In this document: positions 6,649-12,392 of the stretch, piece by piece | Numbering within the stretch: the first letter of the stretch is position 1 | How the letters are laid out: each line of letters begins with the position of its first letter | Assembly (NCBI GenBank): GCA_009695405.1 | Contig: SIAZ01000094.1 | Location: 1-12,392 of the forward strand | Source of the DNA: Pedosphaera sp. | Lineage (GTDB): Bacteria; Verrucomicrobiota; Verrucomicrobiia; Limisphaerales; UBA9464 | Direction: 5' to 3' | Length of the DNA: 12,392 nt | Position numbers and translations under genes: made by a program | Notes under the pieces: model-generated | Told to the model about the DNA's origin: nothing | Seen by the model: the letters and a program-made list of their open reading frames with translations, nothing else | The model's database searches: none

Positions 6649-7671
6649 ATGGCAAAAGTCTACACCGACAAGGACGCCGACCTAAGCGTTTTCAAAGACA
6701 AAACCCTCGCCGTTCTCGGCTTCGGATCCCAAGGCCACGCCCATGCGTTGAACCTGAAGGAATCTGGCCTGAACGTCATCATTGGTCTCTACGAGGGATC
6801 CAAATCAATCAAAATAGCCCGAGAAAAGGGCTTCGAGGTCGTCGCCAGTGCCGATGCTGTCAAGCGGGCGGATGTCATTATGGTGGCTCTGCCGGACACC
6901 AAGCAGGCTGCTGCTTTTGAGAAGGATATTGCTCCGAATTTGACCAAGGGCAAAACTCTCCTTTTTAGCCATGGCTTCGCGATCCACTACAAGACCATCA
7001 TTGCTCCGCCAGACGTCAATATCATCCTCGTCGCTCCCAAAGGCCCCGGACATATCGTCCGCCGCCAGTACACTGAGGGGAAGGGTGTTCCCACTCTCAT
7101 TGCCATCCACCAGAACCCGTCCCGATCCGCTAAACGAATCGCTTTGGCTTGGGCAAAAGGTATCGGCGGGACGCGCGCGGGTGTCCTCGAAACCACTTTC
7201 AAGGAAGAAACCGAGACAGATCTTTTCGGTGAACAAACCGTCCTCTGCGGTGGTGCTAGCGCGCTAGTTCAGGCCGGCTTTGAAGTCCTCGTCGAGGCAG
7301 GATATTCTCCTGAAATGGCCTACTTCGAGTGCCTCCATGAACTCAAACTCATCGTCGATCTGATGAATGAGGCTGGTATTGCTGGTATGCGCTTCTCGAT
7401 TTCTGAAACAGCAAAATGGGGTGATGTCACCGTCGGCCCAAAAATCATCGATGCCTCGGTCAAAAAGAGGATGCAGGCCGCCCTCAAGGATATCCAGAAT
7501 GGCAAGTTCGCTAAAGATTGGGTCGCTGAATACAAGGGTGGATACAAGAAGTATAATGCCCTACTCGCCGCCGGTGAAAAACATCCGATCGAAAAGACGG
7601 GCGCCAAGCTCCGGGCCATGATGCCTTGGATGCAAAAACGCGCGATCAAGGGGGCTCAAGCCGCTTTCTAG
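6649..7671 (+). CDS. ilvC: Ketol-acid reductoisomerase (class I)
   Basis: This enzyme rearranges and reduces 2-acetolactate or 2-aceto-2-hydroxybutyrate, the second common step of valine, leucine and isoleucine synthesis, using NAD(P)H and Mg. The 340 residues match the short class I form. Seen: the Rossmann motif GFGSQGHAHALN (from about 24), a seven-residue cofactor loop L47-YEGSK-S53 whose serines 51 and 53 are of the kind that favours NADPH, catalytic His108 in FSHGF, and the knotted C-terminal domain with metal and substrate residues Asp191 and Glu195 (TDLFGEQ), Glu227, Glu231 (ECLHELK) and Ser252. The gene looks complete and functional. The ATG at 6649 fits the start of the family; no Shine-Dalgarno is visible. 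No ilvB, ilvN, leuA or ilvD gene is adjacent. A strong terminator follows, so it is likely a single-gene transcript. Confidence 0.97.
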   Translation: MAKVYTDKDADLSVFKDKTLAVLGFGSQGHAHALNLKESGLNVIIGLYEGSKSIKIAREKGFEVVASADAVKRADVIMVALPDTKQAAAFEKDIAPNLTKGKTLLFSHGFAIHYKTIIAPPDVNIILVAPKGPGHIVRRQYTEGKGVPTLIAIHQNPSRSAKRIALAWAKGIGGTRAGVLETTFKEETETDLFGEQTVLCGGASALVQAGFEVLVEAGYSPEMAYFECLHELKLIVDLMNEAGIAGMRFSISETAKWGDVTVGPKIIDASVKKRMQAALKDIQNGKFAKDWVAEYKGGYKKYNALLAAGEKHPIEKTGAKLRAMMPWMQKRAIKGAQAAF

Positions 7672-7724
7672 TCGACCTAATACACATCGACTCAGTCCGC
7701 TCTGATCAAGGACTGTTAATCCTC

Positions 7725-7761
7725 ACCGCTGGAATCCATCACTGGGTTTCAGCGGTTTTTA
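7725..7761 (+). terminator. Rho-independent terminator of ilvC
   Basis: A 14-pair stem (7725-7738 with 7743-7756, two G-U wobbles) closes a TCAC loop and is followed by TTTTA. It starts 54 bases after the ilvC stop and ends 50 bases before larC, separating the two transcription units. Confidence 0.9.
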
Positions 7762-7810
7762 CTTTTCACTGCCGCTTCCCCAATGGCTCCCCTAGTGACA
7801 TCCTTCGACC

Positions 7811-9073
7811 ATGCAAACGCTCTATCTCGATATCTTCAGCGGTGTCAGTGGCGATATGTTCATCGGCGCACTGCTCGATCTCGGAGCCTCTTTTCCGTCT
7901 CTTGAACGGGAGTTGAGCAAACTCAATTTAACTGGCTACCACCTCCACGTCGCTCGCCAACACAAGGCCTCCATCAAAGGTGTTAAATTCGATGTCCATC
8001 TTACCTTAACTCCGAGCGATCTTCCCCACTCTCACCACGACACAACAGAAACAGATCATGCCCAAGCCCATTCGCACACTTCCTATTCTCGGGATTTTGC
8101 CCAAATTCGCTCCCTAATCCAATCAAGCACCCTCTCCAACTGGGTGAAGGAGAAATCAATTGCCGTTTTTTATCGCGTCGCTGTCGCTGAAGGAAAAGTC
8201 CACGGTATTCACCCAGAAAAAGTTCATTTCCATGAAGTGGGTGCCGTCGATTCTATTGTTGATATCGTCGGGACTGCCATCTGCCTCGAACTGCTCGGTT
8301 GCCCTCGGGTCCTCAGTGGTCCAGTTATCGAAGGCACAGGTTTTGTCCTTTGTGCCCACGGTCGTTTCCCTATTCCTACCACCGCTACTTTGGAAATCTT
8401 AGGGGCTCGAGGTATCGCTCTCACACAATGCGATGAACCTCACGAACTGGTGACTCCTACCGGCGCGGCTCTCCTAGCCGAATTCGCCGAATCTTTCGGG
8501 CTAATGGGTTCATTGGTCGCTACACGGATTGGCTATGGTCTAGGTACTCGCAACAATCGCACCCGACCGAATGTTCTGAGAGCCGTCCTCAGCGCCTCCT
8601 CCACCCATGCAGCGTCCAACGATTGGCTCACCGATACTATCACTATCCTCGAAACCAATCTCGATGATATCTCTTCCGAAATCCTAGGTCACTTTTTCGA
8701 AAAAGCTCTACGTCTCGGTGCTCTCGACGTTTTTCACACCTCAATTCAAATGAAGAAAAACCGTCCTGGTGTGCTTTTAACTATTCTTTGTGAACCCGCT
8801 GATACCGATACTTTTACGGAACTTCTTCTCACCGAAACCACTGCCTTTGGTGTTCGCAGAACTCAGGCGGATCGACGCAAATTACCGCGTGAAATGATCT
8901 CGGTGAAAACCGCCTTTGGTCATGTTCAAATCAAGATCGGGCGCCTCAATGGACGTCTTCTTCAGGTCGCTCCAGAATACGAATCCTGCCGCAGTGTCGC
9001 CGCTATGTCAGGATCAACTCTCCGTGAAGTTTACGATGCAGCAAAACTGGCAATGACTGCCTGTCCTCCTTGA
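7811..9073 (+). CDS. larC: Nickel-pincer cofactor synthesis protein LarC
   Basis: LarC inserts nickel into the pyridinium-dithiocarboxylate mononucleotide in a CTP-dependent reaction, completing the nickel-pincer cofactor of lactate racemase (LarA) and related racemases and epimerases. Seen in 420 residues: the N-terminal DIFSGVSGDMFIGALLDLGA block (7-26), a His-rich stretch at about 73-89 (HSHHD and HAQAHSH) suited to nickel binding, VHFHEVGAVDSIVDIVG at 138-154, VTPTGAALLAEF at 214-225, and the C-terminal domain from about 275 with ETNLDDISSEILG and QMKKNRPG. The two halves are in one continuous frame, unlike Lactiplantibacillus plantarum larC, where the second half is reached by ribosomal frameshifting. 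larA, larB and larE are not in the window. The ATG at 7811 has no obvious Shine-Dalgarno. It probably has its own promoter, since the ilvC terminator lies just upstream. Confidence 0.94.
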   Translation: MQTLYLDIFSGVSGDMFIGALLDLGASFPSLERELSKLNLTGYHLHVARQHKASIKGVKFDVHLTLTPSDLPHSHHDTTETDHAQAHSHTSYSRDFAQIRSLIQSSTLSNWVKEKSIAVFYRVAVAEGKVHGIHPEKVHFHEVGAVDSIVDIVGTAICLELLGCPRVLSGPVIEGTGFVLCAHGRFPIPTTATLEILGARGIALTQCDEPHELVTPTGAALLAEFAESFGLMGSLVATRIGYGLGTRNNRTRPNVLRAVLSASSTHAASNDWLTDTITILETNLDDISSEILGHFFEKALRLGALDVFHTSIQMKKNRPGVLLTILCEPADTDTFTELLLTETTAFGVRRTQADRRKLPREMISVKTAFGHVQIKIGRLNGRLLQVAPEYESCRSVAAMSGSTLREVYDAAKLAMTACPP

Positions 9074-9184
9074 CGGCGATGGGATGGGGCATCGACACCA
9101 ACGAACCTAGTACTGCTCGCGCTCAGAATTAGACGGTGCGAATTAAGATGTTCTTCGTTTCCAACTTCCGCGAATCTAACCTCA

Positions 9185-11599
9185 ATGATTCCACTGCCAC
9201 ATCGCCCCCTTTTCGCAGTGTTTCGCCCAATTCTTTGCTGGTTTGGTTTTATTTACCTCCACGCCGATGGCCCATCGGAATCTTCTCACACACTAAATCT
9301 CTCACAAGCCACTGTGGTTGTCCGCTCAGGCCCTCGGACCTCAGCCGAAGTAATGGCAGCGCAAGTGCTGGTGGAGGAAGTGCAAAAACGAACCGGATTT
9401 CGTTGGGAGATTAGCACTAATTGGCCCAAATCCACGGTTGCAATTGCTATTTCTGCCGAGGGTCTTCCAGCAAATTGGCCAACCCCACCGCAAAGCGGCA
9501 GGCCCGATTTCGATAGTAAGCCAAAGGCCGAAGGATTCCGTTTCACTGTCTCTAAGTCCGAATCCCAGACTCCAGCAGTCTGGATCCTCGGTTCCGATTC
9601 CCGCGGTTCTCTCTTTGGCGTCGGTGAACTCTTGCGCTCTCTCCTTTGGGCTAAGGGCCAGGCTTCTCTTCCTTATGCCATTGATCTCATCACCTCCCCA
9701 GCTTTACCCATTCGAGGTCATCAACTCGGCTATCGTCACACGGCGAATAGTTACGACGGTTGGGATGACAAACAGTTCGATCAGTACATTCGAGAACTCG
9801 CTCTTTTTGGAGCCAATAGCATTGAGGGAATCCCGTTTCATGATACACGAACAAGCCCACATATGCCGCTGCCTCGAGAGGTAATGAACCGCAGAATCAG
9901 CGAAATCTGCGCTCGTTACGAACTAGACTACTGGATCTGGGCTCCTGCCGAATTCGACCTCAAAGATGCCGTCAAACGGGAAGCGCACCGAGCTCAACAT
10001 ATCGCTCTTTTTCGCAATTGTCCCAGACTCAATGCGATCTTCTTTCCTGGGGGTGATCCCGGGAATAATCAACCAAACGAGGTCCTCGCTTACCTCACTG
10101 ACTTGTCTGGCTCGCTTCTTCAGTCTCATCCCGAGGCTAAAATCTGGCTCTCTATGCAAGGCTTCAAAAAAGCCGATGTCGAATTTGTTTACCACTGGAT
10201 TAACAAGAATCAACCCGACTGGCTGGGTGGCCTCGTTGCCGGTCCAAGTAGCCCTCCCATCCCGGAAATCCGAACCCGTCTTCCACTCCGTTATGGACTG
10301 AGAGATTATCCTGATATTACTCATACTGTCCGTTGCCAGTTCCCTGTTCCTTGGTGGGATCCTTCCTTTCATCTCACCCTCGGCCGTGAACCAGTCAATC
10401 CACGCCCTGTCTTCTATAAAGCAATTCAAGATTATTTCGGCCCGTTTACCTCCGGTTTTATTACTTATTCCGACGGTATCCATGACGATGTCAATAAAGC
10501 GATCTTCAGCCGCTTAGGATGGCAACCCGAACTCTCGCCCAGAGCGATTCTCCTCGACTATACCCGTTACTTTTTTGGAGTCAGCCTCGCCGAGTCGGCT
10601 GCCGATGGCATCCTCGCTCTCGAAAAAAACTGGGAAGGAGCTCTCATCGAAAATGGGAATGTCGAAGCCACTCTTACCCTCTGGCAAACTCTCGAATCAG
10701 CTCATCCTCAACTCCACACTGACTGGCGCTGGCAACTTTGCCTGCTTCGTGCTTACTACGACGCCTACACACGTCAGCGTCTTATCTTCGAATCTAATCT
10801 CGAACTGTCAGCCAACGCCGACCTCGCTACCGCACCCCAGTCCAGTGCTTCTCAAGCCATCGACACGGCTCTTACCTCACTCCGGCGCCTATTCCTAAAT
10901 CCATTAGCAAAACAGCGGCGAACCCGAATCAGTCGACTCTGCCAAAATCTCTTTGAATCCATTCAACTCCAAACCAGTGTTCCTCAGTATCAAGCCAGTG
11001 GCTATGAACGAGGTGCAGTCCTCGATTTTGTTGATCATCCTCTCAATAATCGATGGTGGTTAGAGGATGAATTTAGCCGCATTCGCACCCTACCTTCCGA
11101 AAAAAAACGTCTTCGAGCCTTGGAGAAAATTCGTGCGTGGAAGAACCCAGGTTCTGGGAGCTTTTACGATGAGGTCGGCAGTATTGCTCAATCTCCCCAC
11201 GTCATCCGTGGCGAAGGCGTTAATACCGATCCAGCAATGGAACGAAATCCTAACCCTGGTTTCTGGTGGTGGAACGATGGCTTAAGTCGTCACCGATTAG
11301 CATGGCAAACCAGCATGGATTGGCCTATCGGACTCCGCTACAGCCACCTTGATCCACAGGCAGATTATCGCCTTCGAATTACCGGCTTCGGCTTGGCTCG
11401 ACCGAGGGCTAACGGGCAACCCATTGCAGCCACCTCCGATGCCCGTATCGAAGTCGGTCAATTCATCGAATTCCTCATTCCATCGAGCCTTCTCCATGGG
11501 GGTTACTTAAATCTCACCTTTGATTTACTCCCAGAGGAGGCAGCCCTCAACTGGCGCCAGCAATCGCGGGTCAGCGAAGTCTGGCTACTAAAACAATAA
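9185..11599 (+). CDS. Secreted glycoside-hydrolase-like protein (GH20/GH67-type architecture)
   Basis: This is a large exported protein, probably acting on polysaccharide outside the cytoplasm; substrate unknown. In 804 residues I see an N-terminal signal peptide (about 1-27, hydrophobic ILCWFGFIYL, likely cleavage near LHA/DG), then an alpha/beta domain at about 38-165 resembling the non-catalytic N-terminal domain shared by GH20 hexosaminidases and GH67/GH115 glucuronidases (GSDSRGSLFGVGELLR is characteristic). A barrel-like region follows at about 175-450, with FGANSIEG, YWIWAPAEF, FFPGGDPG and TYSDGIHDDVNK. A helical part and a C-terminal beta-rich domain (about 700-804) end it. Acidic residues in FFPGGD and SDGIHDD are candidate catalytic or binding residues, but I cannot assign them. 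ATG 9185 is the only in-frame start giving a signal peptide. The gene starts 111 bases after larC on the same strand, with no terminator seen between them. A DUF-type assignment is possible instead. Confidence 0.6.
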   Translation: MIPLPHRPLFAVFRPILCWFGFIYLHADGPSESSHTLNLSQATVVVRSGPRTSAEVMAAQVLVEEVQKRTGFRWEISTNWPKSTVAIAISAEGLPANWPTPPQSGRPDFDSKPKAEGFRFTVSKSESQTPAVWILGSDSRGSLFGVGELLRSLLWAKGQASLPYAIDLITSPALPIRGHQLGYRHTANSYDGWDDKQFDQYIRELALFGANSIEGIPFHDTRTSPHMPLPREVMNRRISEICARYELDYWIWAPAEFDLKDAVKREAHRAQHIALFRNCPRLNAIFFPGGDPGNNQPNEVLAYLTDLSGSLLQSHPEAKIWLSMQGFKKADVEFVYHWINKNQPDWLGGLVAGPSSPPIPEIRTRLPLRYGLRDYPDITHTVRCQFPVPWWDPSFHLTLGREPVNPRPVFYKAIQDYFGPFTSGFITYSDGIHDDVNKAIFSRLGWQPELSPRAILLDYTRYFFGVSLAESAADGILALEKNWEGALIENGNVEATLTLWQTLESAHPQLHTDWRWQLCLLRAYYDAYTRQRLIFESNLELSANADLATAPQSSASQAIDTALTSLRRLFLNPLAKQRRTRISRLCQNLFESIQLQTSVPQYQASGYERGAVLDFVDHPLNNRWWLEDEFSRIRTLPSEKKRLRALEKIRAWKNPGSGSFYDEVGSIAQSPHVIRGEGVNTDPAMERNPNPGFWWWNDGLSRHRLAWQTSMDWPIGLRYSHLDPQADYRLRITGFGLARPRANGQPIAATSDARIEVGQFIEFLIPSSLLHGGYLNLTFDLLPEEAALNWRQQSRVSEVWLLKQ

Positions 11600-11612
11600 A
11601 TCAAGCCCAAGA

Positions 11613-11948
11613 GACTTGGATCTCGCGGCGATTTCCTTCTTTCCAGACTACTTCCAGAGGCCTCACGAAAGCTTTGTCTACTTTGAAAACTTAGGCGGAC
11701 TTCAATTTAATCCGAGGTCATTACCAAAAGCACCCAAAGGTCGTCGCTTGACTGTGGGTAGCAGCGACCTTAACGGCGATGGCTCGATTGATCTTGTTTT
11801 AGGGGCTTTTTCTCAAGGTCCTCCCAGCGTAGCAATTCCAACTGATCGTCAAGCCGATTAGCAAACCAACAGTGTCAACGCTTGGATCCTTTTGAATATG
11901 AAGACACCGCCGAAACACTGCCCATTGCGTACACCCTCAACCTCTTGA
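11613..11948 (+). pseudogene. FG-GAP/VCBS-repeat protein, C-terminal remnant with internal stop
   Basis: Only 14 bases after the glycoside-hydrolase-like gene, the frame reads DLDLAAISFFPDYF (from 11613), then ESFVYFENLGGLQFNP, then SSDLNGDGSIDLVLGAF. This is the usual last part of FG-GAP/VCBS-repeat beta-propeller proteins, including a Ca-binding-type DLNGDGSID loop. The whole upstream part of such a protein (normally several hundred residues with a signal peptide) is missing, and there is no ATG. A TAG at 11859-11861 interrupts the frame, but the sequence after it (QTNSVNAWILLNMK) still looks like the usual protein end, where a Trp would fit the stop position; TGG to TAG is one base. The frame then ends at TGA 11946-11948. 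I read this as a headless, decaying gene; functional translation from TTG 11616 is unlikely. Confidence 0.7.
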
Positions 11949-12272
11949 CCTCCACCAATCAGAAGAACTTCTAACACGAGCTTATCCTTGCAGCCTTCAA
12001 TCGTTTCCGTTCATTCAGCGTGCGTGAAAGAGACTTTCTAGGTGAACGTCTTTCGATGCGTTTGTCCGCTTGGCAACCCAGCGAACTCCCCTTGGTGACG
12101 CGCTAGTTTGATGTCGATAGGGTTGAAATCTACGGATTCTCCCACTTCCATCAGAGTGCACACAACGATATCAGGGAGTGATTTTGGGGCAGACCTTTTC
12201 ACGAGAGGCAGAGACAGTCAAGACAATGCAATCACTACAACCGCAAGCGGTGCATTCACAAGTTGTCGGTGA
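11949..12272. other. Gene-free stretch before the DUF4338-like gene
   Basis: I see no convincing gene. Two interrupted open stretches face each other across the same region (plus strand around 11991-12179; minus strand 12038-12217, about 59 codons), neither with a recognisable motif. Two small inverted repeats lie at its right end next to the following start codon. It may be further decay of the FG-GAP locus or the left flank of a mobile element. Confidence 0.5.
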
Positions 12273-12275
12273 ATG
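12240..12275 (+). promoter_or_regulatory. Two adjacent hairpins, the second covering a start codon
   Basis: ACCG/CGGT with a CAAG loop lies at 12240-12251. CATTCAC (12253-12259) pairs perfectly with GTGAATG (12269-12275) across a 9-base loop, and the last three bases of that stem are the ATG of the DUF4338-like gene. If transcribed, the hairpin would hide the start codon. It could also be a subterminal structure of a mobile element. Only the pairing is seen; any role is inference. Confidence 0.35.
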
Positions 12276-12392
12276 AGCTGGACTACCGGTGGCAAAGAGC
12301 TCATAAAGCAGGGCGTGCTTAAAGAACTAGTATTGCAAGGGCGACGGATGGGATCTGAGGAAGTGGAGTGGTTACGGAGATGGATTGAGGAG
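12273..12392 (+). CDS. DUF4338 (DruA-like) family protein, N-terminal part, cut by window end
   Basis: Forty codons are open from ATG 12273 to the last base. A TGA directly precedes the ATG in frame (12270-12272), so no earlier start is possible. The fragment begins MSWTTGGKELIKQG and continues VLQGRRMGSEEVEWLRRWIE. It resembles the first residues of DUF4338 proteins, where a short basic stretch is followed by a helix of the type LRRWIEEH leading into a conserved NG-KDMA-R region, here beyond the window. DUF4338 includes DruA of the Druantia anti-phage system, and relatives are also common as solitary or mobile genes. Which applies cannot be judged from 40 residues. No Shine-Dalgarno is visible and a hairpin covers the start. 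The reading-frame bias looks coding, in contrast to the sequence just upstream. Confidence 0.55.
   Translation, partial: MSWTTGGKELIKQGVLKELVLQGRRMGSEEVEWLRRWIEE

Noticed and set aside
8580..8640. Programmed frameshift between the LarC halves
   Set aside because: The two halves are in one continuous frame here, so no frameshift is needed and no slippery site was evident.
12038..12217. About 59 open codons on the minus strand, with a partly open plus frame opposite
   Set aside because: Both are short and without motifs; the start context is poor, so neither can be supported as a gene.
1..12392. CRISPR array, tRNA or rRNA genes
   Set aside because: No regularly spaced repeat array and no cloverleaf or rRNA-like sequence was noticed by eye on either strand.

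Overview
The window reads as a chromosomal piece of a Gram-negative bacterium, most likely of the PVC group and probably Verrucomicrobiota. This rests on recalled family resemblance, not a search: the LarC and ketol-acid reductoisomerase types, a Dus protein with a CAGGGLLR motif, a secreted glycoside-hydrolase-like protein, and an FG-GAP/VCBS protein tail of a kind common in that group. Most starts lack a visible Shine-Dalgarno sequence; dus is the clear exception.

Layout. Positions 1-1189 hold no intact gene. They contain a strong hairpin (11-50), two direct repeats (71-92 and 119-141), a second strong hairpin (456-488) and the decayed N-terminal part of an IS110-family transposase (504-869). 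The core runs from 1190 to 11599 and is ordinary, well-packed chromosome. In order it carries folE2 (minus), a secreted endonuclease/exonuclease/phosphatase-fold protein and an FdhF/YdeP-type molybdopterin oxidoreductase (plus, 15 bases apart), a tRNA-dihydrouridine synthase (minus), ilvC (plus, ending in a textbook terminator), larC (plus, one continuous reading frame) and a secreted glycoside-hydrolase-like protein of 804 residues (plus). From 11600 the sequence decays again: a headless FG-GAP protein tail with an internal TAG, about 330 bases without a convincing gene, then the first 40 codons of a gene resembling the DUF4338 (DruA-like) family, cut by the window end.

How the genes relate. 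There is no single pathway. folE2 feeds tetrahydrofolate or queuosine synthesis, dus modifies tRNA, ilvC makes branched-chain amino acids, and larC completes the nickel-pincer cofactor. The two secreted proteins point to breakdown of extracellular nucleic acid or phosphoester and of polysaccharide. The notable pattern is that both ends carry mobile-element or gene-decay debris around a stable metabolic core. I found no convincing new multi-gene system. The best leads are the IS110 relic with a structured upstream region (possible bridge-RNA relic), the gene wreck beside the glycoside hydrolase gene, and the DUF4338-like start with a hairpin over its start codon.
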